A stretch of DNA of 38,489 bases, from contig CAMRUG010000014.1 in assembly GCA_947053925.1 (NCBI GenBank), positions 1-38,489 of the forward strand, written 5' to 3'. A program made the translations under genes and the position numbers. The stretch comes from an uncultured Clostridia bacterium (lineage in GTDB: Bacteria > Bacillota > Clostridia > Christensenellales > CAG-314). Below are positions 16,949 through 24,431 of this stretch, one piece after another (within the stretch, counting starts at the first letter, position 1; each line of letters opens with the position of its first letter). The notes beneath the pieces are model-generated. The model saw nothing but the letters and a program-made list of their open reading frames with translations. It had not been told where the DNA came from and did not search any database.

Positions 16949-17521
16949 ATGAACACACAACTTAATTCTAAAACGTTGATTTTAACAATTATAAAATTTG
17001 TTTTCGGAATGCTGACGCCGATTGCTTTTTTCTTTCTGCCGTTCGCCGAAGGAACGCCGTTTGTTTACTATACAATAGTTTACTTAATTGAGGTTTTAAA
17101 GGGCAATTTAGAACAGTATCTGCTAGAGTGCGTACCTATGGTAATTATGACAATCTTTACGGTTGTTGCCTTAGTTAAAAACATATTGATATTTGTCGCA
17201 GTAATCAAAGTAAGTAAGGGCAAATTCAACAAAGGTAAGATTGTTTGGAACAAAAAATTCGAGTTAGCCGATTATATATTGACCTTTATATTTTTTGTTG
17301 TTACCTTAGCATTGTGGATGAAATTTACTCTGTTTACGCTTTATCATTTTTATGTAGTGCTGACGCTTTTAATAGGCGACTTAATTGTTAAAAGTATGCT
17401 CAAAAAACAACTTAAAATAACCAAAAAAGATAAACAAACAGCAACTGTTTCTGCAACCAATACTGTACAAACGACAGAAACGCAAAGCGAATCGGAATCA
17501 AACGAAACAAGTCAAAGATAA
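16949..17521 (+). CDS. Four-helix membrane protein B of the XRE unit
   Basis: The 190-residue product starts at ATG 16949, seven bases after GGAGG; a TTG at 16928 in the same frame has no ribosome site. It has four membrane helices (about residues 10-31, 62-87, 108-124 and 128-150) matching those of protein A. After helix 4 it carries a hydrophilic tail of about 40 residues rich in Thr, Ser, Glu and Gln (for example TETQSESESNETSQR) that protein A lacks. The gap to the preceding gene is 24 bases. The two may form a hetero-oligomer; function is unknown. A hairpin terminator follows about 80 bases after the stop. Confidence 0.75.
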   Translation: MNTQLNSKTLILTIIKFVFGMLTPIAFFFLPFAEGTPFVYYTIVYLIEVLKGNLEQYLLECVPMVIMTIFTVVALVKNILIFVAVIKVSKGKFNKGKIVWNKKFELADYILTFIFFVVTLALWMKFTLFTLYHFYVVLTLLIGDLIVKSMLKKQLKITKKDKQTATVSATNTVQTTETQSESESNETSQR

Positions 17522-17600
17522 AAGCGTTAAACCTTATAATTAAAACTTAAGCGGCAGTCTGATAAATTTTACGCAGTTTCAATATAAGTATTATTACTCA

Positions 17601-17645
17601 AAAAGTACTTTTAAGATTACAAAAATCTTAGGAGCACTTTTTATA
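17601..17645 (+). terminator. Terminator of the XRE-regulated membrane genes
   Basis: AAAAGTAC pairs with GCACTTTT (one mismatch) and AAGATT with AATCTT, separated by an internal loop; the 3' arm ends in a T run. Confidence 0.6.
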
Positions 17646-17790
17646 TAGTGTGTTAACGCTGTAAATGACGCGATTTTATCAGAATAAAAAATATATTGGC
17701 ATAGTTTAAATTGTGTTTTATTCATAGTCTGATTGTGTTTTTATTGTAGAATTTAGTTGCATAAAGTTATTTTGATTTAATATTTTCGTG

Positions 17791-17819
17791 TTGCTAAAAT
17801 TTATATTTTGTTGTATACT
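17791..17819 (+). promoter_or_regulatory. Promoter of the glycosylase gene, placed for a leaderless mRNA
   Basis: TTGCTA (17791-17796), 17 bases and TATACT (17814-17819). The ATG at 17826 is six bases beyond the -10 box, and no ribosome site is present. Confidence 0.5.
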
Positions 17820-17825
17820 TCATTT

Positions 17826-18302
17826 ATGCAGCAAGGCAATCGGGTTTTTTGCGGTTTTGAACCGGTATTCGATGAAAACAGTAAAATTTTGATATTGGGA
17901 AGTTTTCCCAGCGTTAAGTCTCGTGAAGAAAACTTTTACTATGCCAACAAACAAAACCGTTTTTGGAAAATACTTGCCGAGTTTTATAACTCCGAAGTTA
18001 CGGATATTGACAGTAAAAAGCGGTTGTGCTACGGTAACAATATTGCTTTGTGGGATATTGTCGAAAGTTGTCAAATCAAAGGGTCTATGGATACGGACAT
18101 TAAGAACTATGTTTTGGTAGATTTATCCGTGATACTTAAAAAGGCTCGAATAACAAAAATTTTATGTAACGGAACTAAGTCCTACGAATTGACAAAGTCT
18201 TGCTACAACGGAACGGTACCCGTGTTGAAAATGCCGTCGACAAGTCCTGCCAACGTGTCTTTTAACAAAGAAATATGGTTTGACAATTTGCGCTTGGATT
18301 AG
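17826..18302 (+). CDS. DNA-deoxyinosine (hypoxanthine) glycosylase-like protein, UDG superfamily
   Basis: The 158-residue protein matches small UDG-superfamily enzymes of the hypoxanthine-DNA glycosylase type, which excise deaminated adenine from DNA. Residues 20-30 contain KILILGSFPSV, the first active-site motif, followed by SREENFYY and QNRFWKIL (about 32-50), features of this subfamily. The second DNA-binding motif is MPSTSPAN (136-143). The length is near the usual 160-170. The start at ATG 17826 was preferred over an upstream TTG (17808) because relatives begin shortly before the FEP motif. The gene has no Shine-Dalgarno site and a promoter almost touching the start codon. It stands alone between two gene-free spacers. 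A G:T/U mismatch glycosylase (Mug-like) is the alternative. Confidence 0.8.
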   Translation: MQQGNRVFCGFEPVFDENSKILILGSFPSVKSREENFYYANKQNRFWKILAEFYNSEVTDIDSKKRLCYGNNIALWDIVESCQIKGSMDTDIKNYVLVDLSVILKKARITKILCNGTKSYELTKSCYNGTVPVLKMPSTSPANVSFNKEIWFDNLRLD

Positions 18303-18335
18303 CCGAATACTCTCGTTTTTACTGCGCTTTATCAA

Positions 18336-18505
18336 ATTGCAATACTTGCAATATGTATACAAAGAAAATCCTTTGTTTGTATGTGATTGCGCTGTACACT
18401 TAGTGTATTGCCTAAATAAATGCGATTTGAATACTCTTGATTTTCTTTGATTTTTTTGACAAAACTCACAAAAAGTAAAGTCAGTATCGCTAAGGCAATA
18501 CAAGC
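18336..18505. other. Structured spacer with nested inverted repeats
   Basis: Several inverted repeats occupy this gene-free stretch. ACAAAG/CTTTGT lies near 18359-18376 and TACAC-TTA-GTGTA near 18395-18407. A nested long-range pair joins GTATTGCCT (18405-18413) with AGGCAATAC (18493-18501) and, inside it, GCGAT (18422-18426) with ATCGC (18486-18490). The second and third structures overlap and would compete. It could be a 3' UTR structure, a small RNA or the remnant of a repeated element. A loosely similar motif (TGTAC-R-CTTAGT) recurs at 37182. Confidence 0.35.
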
Positions 18506-18567
18506 GTATATATCAAAAATAGTGCAGAAAAATAAGTTTTAAGCGGTAAAATTTGCATAAAGATTTA

Positions 18568-18720
18568 ATGTCGTTAAGAAACGGTTTATTGCTTGCAGCA
18601 GCGCGCAATATACATATCAAGCACATAATATACGGTTTAGTAACCGCGTTAACGGTGCGTTTTGCAAGCAGAGCAATAAACCCCGCAGCCAAACGAAAAC
18701 AACATAAACGCAAGGAGTAA
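18568..18720 (+). CDS. 50-residue basic peptide with one membrane-like segment
   Basis: A frame from ATG 18568 to TAA 18718-18720 encodes 50 residues beginning MSLRNGLLLAAARNI, with a hydrophobic stretch IIYGLVTALTV (20-30) and a very basic tail (AAKRKQHKRKE). Its last two sense codons, AAG GAG, are also the Shine-Dalgarno site of the HD gene that starts four bases after the stop, so the two are closely coupled. The ribosome site of this ORF itself is weak. It may be a small membrane protein or only a translational primer for the next gene. No family recognised. Confidence 0.5.
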   Translation: MSLRNGLLLAAARNIHIKHIIYGLVTALTVRFASRAINPAAKRKQHKRKE

Positions 18721-18724
18721 CATT

Positions 18725-19315
18725 ATGGACATAAGCATTGTCAAAAACGAATTTACAGATATTTTCAATTCAAAAATAACGCGTCAAGGCGCGGACAAAC
18801 TGTTGGAATATCTTTCTAACAGCGATTTTTTTACCGCACCTGCCTCCGCGCGTTTTCATTTGGCGGAAGAAGGCGGACTGTGCAAACACTCGTTAAACGT
18901 ATATAAGCGATTGCTCAAACTTGTAAAAGACGAGTACGGCGACGATTACGCAAATACGATTTCGGATGAAACTATTGCCGTTTGCGGACTTCTTCACGAC
19001 ATTTGCAAAGTCAATTTTTATACGGTAGATTACCGTAATTCTAAGGAAAACGGCGCTTGGGTAAAAGTGCCTTACTATAAGGTGGACGAAAAGTTTCCCT
19101 ACGGACACGGCGAAAAATCGGTGTTTATAATATCGCAGTATATGCGTTTGACTCCCGAAGAAGCAATGTCGATTAACTGGCATATGGGCGGTTTTGACGA
19201 ACGCGTTAAGGGCGGCAGTTATTCGCTGTCCGAAGCAATGGCAAAGTATAAACTTGTTTTGCTTATGCATATTGCCGATTTAGAAGCGTCATATTTAGAC
19301 GAAAGCAGAGGTTAA
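18725..19315 (+). CDS. HD-domain phosphohydrolase
   Basis: The 196-residue protein shows the metal-binding residues of an HD hydrolase: H55 (KHSLNVY), the H91-D92 doublet (LLHDICK), H128 (GHGEKS), H153 (HMGGF) and D185 (HIADLEASY). Such proteins hydrolyse phosphate esters of nucleotides or act on nucleic acids; the substrate here is unknown. AAGGAG stands five bases before the ATG, inside the upstream 50-residue ORF. One base separates the stop from pepT, and three further genes follow almost without gaps, so 18568-21708 looks like one operon. Confidence 0.85.
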   Translation: MDISIVKNEFTDIFNSKITRQGADKLLEYLSNSDFFTAPASARFHLAEEGGLCKHSLNVYKRLLKLVKDEYGDDYANTISDETIAVCGLLHDICKVNFYTVDYRNSKENGAWVKVPYYKVDEKFPYGHGEKSVFIISQYMRLTPEEAMSINWHMGGFDERVKGGSYSLSEAMAKYKLVLLMHIADLEASYLDESRG

Positions 19316-19316
19316 A

Positions 19317-20537
19317 ATGAAAGATAAAATTTTAGAACGTTTTTTACGGTATGTTAAAATAGATACGCAATCGGTAGATGACGTTGCCGAATTTCCCAGT
19401 TCCCAAAAACAAAAAGACTTGCTGTCTCTTCTCTTGCGGGAATTGAACGGACTCGGTATTTCTGCCCGAATGGACAACGAGTACGGTTATGTTTACGCCT
19501 CTATACCTGCAAATACCAAGGGGAAATGCAAACTCGGGTTTATTGCCCACGTCGATACGTCTCCTGCCGTTTCGGGAAAAGACGTAAATCCGATTGTTAC
19601 TGCCGATTACGACGGTGGCGACATTCAACTTGCCGACGGCAGAAAACTCTCTCCTGCCGAATTTGCCGAACTCAAAACCCACGTCGGAAAAACAATCGTG
19701 TCTTCCGACGGAACAACGCTTTTGGGCGCTGACGACAAAGCGGGCGTTGCGGTTATAATGCAAATGGCAGAAACGCTTGTCAAAAATCCCGATATAAAAC
19801 ACGGAGAAATAAAAATTGCTTTTACTCCCGACGAAGAAGTGGGCAGAGGCACAGACTTTTTTGACGTTAAAGGTTTCGGAGCAGACTACGCCTATACCGT
19901 TGACGGCGGCGGACTCGGCGAATTGGAATACGAAAATTTCAACGCGGCAGACGTAAGAGTTTCTGTCTCGGGTAAGTCCGTTCATCCGGGTTCGGCAAAG
20001 GGCATTATGGTCAACGCAAGTTTAGTACTTATGGAATTGCAATCAATGTTGCCCGCGTTTGAAAATCCCGCTTATACGGAGGGTTACGAAGGTTTTTACT
20101 TTTTAGAAAGTATCAAGGGCGAATGCGACAGCGCAACTTCGCACTATATAATCCGCGATCATGACAAAACAAAATTTGAAAACAAAAAGGCGTTATTTGC
20201 CGATATTGTGGACTTTTTGAACAAAAAGTACGGTCAAGGTACCGTAACCGTCAGTATTACGGACAGTTACTATAATATGAAAGAAAAGATTCTGCCGCAT
20301 ATCCATTTGATAGACAATGCGTGCTTGGCAATGCAACGTGCACGCGTAACGCCGAGAGTTGTGCCTATTCGCGGCGGTACAGACGGCGCAAGACTCAGTT
20401 ACGAGGGGCTTCCGTGTCCTAACTTGTTTACGGGCGGGTATAATTTTCACGGCAGATACGAGTATATTCCGCTAGAAGATATGCAAAAGTCGCTCGAAAC
20501 GGTTTTAAATATTATTGATATATACAAGGAAAGATAA
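19317..20537 (+). CDS. pepT: Peptidase T (tripeptide aminopeptidase)
   Basis: The 406-residue protein is a full-length M20-family tripeptidase that removes the N-terminal residue of tripeptides in the cytoplasm using two zinc ions. The metal and catalytic motifs are in order: FIAHVDTSP (about 75-83, H78 and D80), LLGADDKAG (about 135-143, D140), FTPDEEVGRG (about 169-178, catalytic E173 and ligand E174), VDGG (about 195) and the C-terminal NFHGRYEY with the last histidine. The opening KILERFLRYVKIDTQS is typical. It follows the HD gene after one base with AGAGG upstream, and is followed after one base by a phosphatase gene. Confidence 0.95.
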   Translation: MKDKILERFLRYVKIDTQSVDDVAEFPSSQKQKDLLSLLLRELNGLGISARMDNEYGYVYASIPANTKGKCKLGFIAHVDTSPAVSGKDVNPIVTADYDGGDIQLADGRKLSPAEFAELKTHVGKTIVSSDGTTLLGADDKAGVAVIMQMAETLVKNPDIKHGEIKIAFTPDEEVGRGTDFFDVKGFGADYAYTVDGGGLGELEYENFNAADVRVSVSGKSVHPGSAKGIMVNASLVLMELQSMLPAFENPAYTEGYEGFYFLESIKGECDSATSHYIIRDHDKTKFENKKALFADIVDFLNKKYGQGTVTVSITDSYYNMKEKILPHIHLIDNACLAMQRARVTPRVVPIRGGTDGARLSYEGLPCPNLFTGGYNFHGRYEYIPLEDMQKSLETVLNIIDIYKER

Positions 20538-20538
20538 T

Positions 20539-21246
20539 ATGAACCCTCCTGTTATTTTCAGGCGTTTGCCTTTGACCGATACTCCCAACGCCCGCGACCT
20601 TGGCGGATACGCAACAAGAGACGGCGGCATAACCCGTTGGAACGTCTTTTTGCGTAGCGCGTGTCCGAACAAACTTACCGAGAGCGATGTTGAATTGCTT
20701 AAACGCATAGGCGTTACTGCGGTAGTGGATTTGCGCGGCGGCGGAAACGAAGACGAACTCTTGACGGGATATACGCAAGCCCGCGCATTCCGATGCTATA
20801 ACTTTCCTGTCGGCGGCGGCAATCCGCCTGCTAAAATTACGGAGTGCGGCAGGAGTTATTTGGAGATTGCAGACAACCCCAATATGTACCGCGTATTTGC
20901 TGCTTTGGCTGATAATCAAGGCGCGACGGTTTTTCACTGTTTTGCAGGCAAGGACAGAACGGGTATTGTTGCAAGTATATTGCTTATGCTTGCAGGCGTT
21001 GCCGATGTTGATATAATCGCCGATTATACTCAATCTTACGCGTATTTTTTAGAGCGTATCCGAGCCGATTTTGACCGTACCGACGCCGAGCGCGACGTAT
21101 TTATTCCGCATCCAGAGCATATTGAGAGTTTTATGCGCTTGTTCCGCGCAAAATACGGCGATGCGCAAAATTACTTGTTGCGTATGGGGCTTACTCAAAC
21201 GCAAATCAACTGTATTATCGGTAAATTCGTGGAGTTTAATCAATAA
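20539..21246 (+). CDS. Tyrosine-protein phosphatase-like enzyme (CX5R)
   Basis: The 235-residue protein carries NARDLGGY (about 17-24) and the signature HCFAGKDRTG (133-142) with catalytic C134 and R140, as in bacterial tyrosine/lipid phosphatases of the Y_phosphatase3 type. AVVDLRGG (about 61-68) is the usual strand before it. Such enzymes act on phosphotyrosine or phosphoinositides; the target is unknown. ATG 20539 was chosen because AAGGA lies eight bases upstream; a frame from 20515 would overlap pepT and has no site. It directly abuts the next gene. Confidence 0.88.
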   Translation: MNPPVIFRRLPLTDTPNARDLGGYATRDGGITRWNVFLRSACPNKLTESDVELLKRIGVTAVVDLRGGGNEDELLTGYTQARAFRCYNFPVGGGNPPAKITECGRSYLEIADNPNMYRVFAALADNQGATVFHCFAGKDRTGIVASILLMLAGVADVDIIADYTQSYAYFLERIRADFDRTDAERDVFIPHPEHIESFMRLFRAKYGDAQNYLLRMGLTQTQINCIIGKFVEFNQ

Positions 21247-21708
21247 ATGAAGAAAATACTGTTAAGGGCAAAAATCAGAAACCTTATGTTTTTTTATCTT
21301 GTCTTATTCGTTATTCTCGAATGTATACTTGCATATTTACTGTTCGGATTTGAAAATGAAGACAATACGGCATTTGCGTTGAAACTTGCAATGATATTTT
21401 TGTCGACGGTTGTTCCTGCGGCGATGTTTTTGATGTTTTACGAGTTTTTAGTTGTGTCGGACAGCGGTGTGGCAAGGTACCGTTTGTTTGTACAAAAAGG
21501 GCATATAAACTGGCGCGATATTATATCGGTAACGGCAGAAGACAGAGCAGTTAAGCAAGGCAAGACATATACGACATTTAAATATACGGTTATTCGGGAC
21601 GTCAATGAAAACGAAATAATATTTGTTTACGACCCGAAATCGTTTCAGGAAATATATGATAGGGCAGAGAAATTTAAAAATTTAACAGACAATAATTATC
21701 TTAGCTAA
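21247..21708 (+). CDS. Small membrane protein with two helices and a C-terminal PH-like region
   Basis: The 153-residue product has two membrane helices (about residues 14-34 and 45-68) and a C-terminal soluble half of alternating beta strands (SGVARYRLFVQKGHINWRDI onward) that resembles the bacterial PH-like domains often found after two helices. No catalytic motif is visible. The ATG is the first codon after the stop of the phosphatase gene, so translation is coupled. Assignment to a PH-like fold is by pattern only. A bidirectional terminator follows. Confidence 0.7.
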   Translation: MKKILLRAKIRNLMFFYLVLFVILECILAYLLFGFENEDNTAFALKLAMIFLSTVVPAAMFLMFYEFLVVSDSGVARYRLFVQKGHINWRDIISVTAEDRAVKQGKTYTTFKYTVIRDVNENEIIFVYDPKSFQEIYDRAEKFKNLTDNNYLS

Positions 21709-21750
21709 ACAGCGGCTCGGCAATTTTTTACAATAAATGATAATAATAAA

Positions 21751-21781
21751 GGCGACTTCATCTAGAAGCCGCCGTTGTTTT
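21751..21781. terminator. Bidirectional terminator between the operon and fba
   Basis: GGCG-A-CTTC pairs with GAAG-C-CGCC around one mismatch. T-rich sequence lies on both outer sides, and it stands between convergent genes. Confidence 0.75.
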
Positions 21782-21801
21782 ATGGTTTAAATTATTATCT
21801 A

Positions 21802-22737
21802 TTACGCTTTGTTTGCGCTGCCGAGTACGTTGACAATCTTGTGTTTTACCATTTCTTTCATCATCGTTCTGGCATCACCCAAATACTGGCGCGGATCGAA
21901 GTGAGAAGGATTTTCTACAAAATGCTTGCGGATAGCGGCAGTAAAAGCTACGCGCAAATCCGAGTCGATATTGATTTTGCAAACAGCCATTTTTGCGGCT
22001 TTTTGAAGTTCGCTTTCGGGTATACCGATTGCGTCGGGCATACTTCCGCCGTATTGGTTAACGATAGCGACTTTGTCTTGCGGAACGCTCGAAGCGCCGT
22101 GAAGTACAATGGGGAAGTTGGGAATACGTCTTTCGATTTCTGCCAAAATATCCAAACGGAGTTTGGGGTCTTGTCCGGGTTTAAATTTGTACGCGCCGTG
22201 CGAAGTGCCGATAGCGATAGCGAGGCTGTCGATTCCCGTTTTGGCGGTAAATTCTTCCACTTCGTCGGGGCTTGTAAACAATGCGTCTTTTGCGTCTACT
22301 TTAACGTCGTCCTCTACGCCTGCAAGTTTCCCGAGTTCTGCTTCGACAACTACGCCGTGAGCGTGAGCGTATTCTACGACTTTCTTTGTAATTGCGATAT
22401 TTTCTTCCCAAGGTTTACTTGACGCGTCAATCATTACCGACGTAAAACCGCCGTCAATTGACGACTTGCAAATTTCAAAGTCTGCGCCGTGGTCAAGGTG
22501 CAAAGCAATGGGGATATCCGTTGTTTCCGCGGCGGCTTGTACAAGGTGTTTAAGATATACGGGGTTAGCGTATTTTCTTGCGCCTGCAGATACCTGCAAA
22601 ATAACGGGCGAGCGGCATTCGTTGGCGGCTTCGACGATTGCTTGTATCATTTCCATATTGTTTACGTTAAAAGCGCCTATTGCGTAGCCCTCTTTGTAGG
22701 CTTTTTGAAACATTTCCTTTGTTGTTACAAGTGGCAT
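21802..22737 (-). CDS. fba: Fructose-1,6-bisphosphate aldolase, class II
   Basis: The 311-residue protein is a zinc-dependent aldolase of glycolysis and gluconeogenesis, splitting fructose-1,6-bisphosphate into two triose phosphates. ALHLDHGADF (78-87) holds catalytic D82 and zinc ligand H83; VEAELGKLAG (131-140), AIGTSHGAYK (175-184) with H180, and VLHGASSVP carry the other metal and phosphate-binding residues. The start complementary to 22735-22737 has GGAGGT seven bases upstream; a TTG five codons earlier overlaps that site and was rejected. It diverges from the GAPDH gene, and their promoters share one -35 region. Codon choice is of the highly expressed type. Confidence 0.95.
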   Translation of the reverse strand: MPLVTTKEMFQKAYKEGYAIGAFNVNNMEMIQAIVEAANECRSPVILQVSAGARKYANPVYLKHLVQAAAETTDIPIALHLDHGADFEICKSSIDGGFTSVMIDASSKPWEENIAITKKVVEYAHAHGVVVEAELGKLAGVEDDVKVDAKDALFTSPDEVEEFTAKTGIDSLAIAIGTSHGAYKFKPGQDPKLRLDILAEIERRIPNFPIVLHGASSVPQDKVAIVNQYGGSMPDAIGIPESELQKAAKMAVCKINIDSDLRVAFTAAIRKHFVENPSHFDPRQYLGDARTMMKEMVKHKIVNVLGSANKA

Positions 22738-22790
22738 AATAGTTACCTCCAAATATAGATATATTTTATATTGCGCATAATGTTTTTATA

Positions 22791-22841
22791 ATGTTATTAC
22801 TCAATCAATTTGTTGTCAAACTTTATGCACTGTGTTATAAT
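22791..22841. promoter_or_regulatory. Overlapping divergent promoters of fba and gap
   Basis: The plus strand has TTGTCA (22813-22818), 17 bases and TATAAT (22836-22841) for gap. The minus strand has TTGACA (22819-22814), 17 bases and TAACAT (22796-22791) for fba. The two -35 boxes overlap by five bases, so two polymerases could not bind at the same time. Confidence 0.75.
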
Positions 22842-22930
22842 AGCATAGGTATTGTAGCACAGTATTTTGTTTTAGTAAAGCAAAGTACTTGCCAACAAAT
22901 CAGAAAAAATTTTTCGGAGGTAAACTCACA

Positions 22931-23998
22931 ATGGCAAAGAAAAACGTAAGAGTAGCAATTAACGGATTCGGTCGTATCGGCCGTCTTGCATTCCGTCAAA
23001 TGTTTGGCGCGGCAGGTTACGAAATCGTAGCGATTAACGACCTTACAAGCCCCAAAATGCTCGCTCATTTATTAAAGTATGATACGGCTCAAGGCAACTA
23101 CGTTGCAATGGGACATACCATTTTCAGCAAAGAACCCGTTCTTGCAGAAGACGGCAAAACGGTTGTTACACCCGGTTCTATCACGGTAGACGGTAAGGAA
23201 ATTACTATCTATGCAGAACCTAAAGCAATCAATCTTCCCTGGAAAGCATTGGATGTAGACGTAGTGCTCGAATGTACAGGTTTCTACTGCTCAAAGGAAA
23301 AGAGCCAAGCTCACATCGACGCAGGCGCAAAGAAAGTTATTATATCCGCTCCCGCAGGAAAAGACCTTCCTACAGTTGTTTACGGCGTAAACGAAGGTAT
23401 TTTGAAAGCGTCCGACACGATTATCTCTGCCGCAAGCTGCACGACAAACTGCCTTGCTCCTATGGCTAAGGCATTAAACGATTACGCTCCTATCGAGTCC
23501 GGTATTATGATTACCGTTCACGCATATACGGGAGACCAAATGGTACTTGACGGACCTCACCGCAAGGGCGATTTACGTCGCGCTCGCGCTGCCGCTCAGA
23601 ATATCGTTCCCAACACAACCGGCGCGGCTAAAGCTATCGGACTTGTTATCCCTGAACTTAACGGCAAACTTATCGGTTCCGCTCAACGCGTACCCGTTTG
23701 CACAGGTTCTACAACTATCTTGGTTGCGGTTGTTAAAGGACACGACGTTACTCCCGAATCTATCAACGCGTATATGAAGAGCGTAGCAAGCGAGTCTTAC
23801 GGATATAACGAAGATATGATTGTTTCTTCCGACGTTATCGGTATGCGTTACGGTAGTTTGTTTGACGCTACGCAAACTATGGTTAAACAAATCGCAGACG
23901 ATACTTACGAAGTACAGGTTGTTTCTTGGTATGATAACGAAAACAGCTATACGACGCAAATGGTTCGTACAATCAAATACTTTGCCGAATTGAAATAA
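22931..23998 (+). CDS. gap: Glyceraldehyde-3-phosphate dehydrogenase, NAD-type
   Basis: The 355-residue type I GAPDH oxidises glyceraldehyde-3-phosphate to 1,3-bisphosphoglycerate. [12 protein letters not shown] (11-22) is the nucleotide-binding loop and the aspartate in AINDL (about 37) favours [15 protein letters not shown] (167-178) contains catalytic C170. [18 protein letters not shown] and WYDNENSY near the C-terminus are the other family landmarks. It is about 15-20 residues longer than average. The ATG at 22931 has CGGAGG upstream; a longer frame from 22889 is untranslated leader. Its own promoter and a strong terminator make it a single-gene unit. Confidence 0.96.
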   Translation: MAKKNVRVAINGFGRIGRLAFRQMFGAAGYEIVAINDLTSPKMLAHLLKYDTAQGNYVAMGHTIFSKEPVLAEDGKTVVTPGSITVDGKEITIYAEPKAINLPWKALDVDVVLECTGFYCSKEKSQAHIDAGAKKVIISAPAGKDLPTVVYGVNEGILKASDTIISAASCTTNCLAPMAKALNDYAPIESGIMITVHAYTGDQMVLDGPHRKGDLRRARAAAQNIVPNTTGAAKAIGLVIPELNGKLIGSAQRVPVCTGSTTILVAVVKGHDVTPESINAYMKSVASESYGYNEDMIVSSDVIGMRYGSLFDATQTMVKQIADDTYEVQVVSWYDNENSYTTQMVRTIKYFAELK

Positions 23999-24011
23999 TT
24001 TTTAAAAATTT

Positions 24012-24046
24012 AAACAGCCGCTCCGTCAAGAGCGGCTGTTTTATTT
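24012..24046 (+). terminator. Terminator of gap
   Basis: A perfect 12-bp stem (AAACAGCCGCTC with GAGCGGCTGTTT), six-base loop and T-rich tail begin 14 bases after the stop. Confidence 0.92.
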
Positions 24047-24228
24047 TGGCAGATTTTTATTTTGTAGCGGCGGTATTTAACAGTAACAAGCAATAATGTC
24101 GGCTGCTATTTGTTAAGCGAATCAGCGTGTCGTCAAATGAATATTTATAAGTTGTAACGTTATAAAAACATTGATATATTGTTAAATAAATTATTGCAAA
24201 ATAATTGCTTTTTATGTGTCTTTTTTAT
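24047..24228. other. AT-rich gene-free stretch after gap
   Basis: Nothing convincing was found here: no ribosome site with a frame, and no strong hairpin. Confidence 0.5.
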
Positions 24229-24257
24229 TTGCTATATTTTGTCGAAAGTACTATAAT
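24229..24257 (+). promoter_or_regulatory. Promoter upstream of MATE2
   Basis: TTGCTA (24229-24234), exactly 17 bases, then perfect TATAAT (24252-24257). The leader to the start at 24432 would be about 170 bases. A second, weaker candidate (TTGAAA 24378-24383 with TAATAT 24402-24407) lies closer. Confidence 0.55.
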
Positions 24258-24431
24258 CTTCTTGATTTTTTAAATTTAAACTACGGCAAAAAGTTGCAAT
24301 CCGAATAAGCGCAAGATAGTTTGTTCGGTGTGTTTAACTGATTGCTTCATCTGAAAGTAAAAAAAATTATTTGCTTATTGAAACGAACAGTAAGAAATAA
24401 ATAATATAAAAATTGTTTGTACGGTAATGAG

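Noticed and set aside
18162..18713. Minus-strand frames of 113 and 66 codons between the glycosylase and HD genes
   Set aside because: No ribosome sites; they overlap coding sequence or the structured spacer and have irregular composition.
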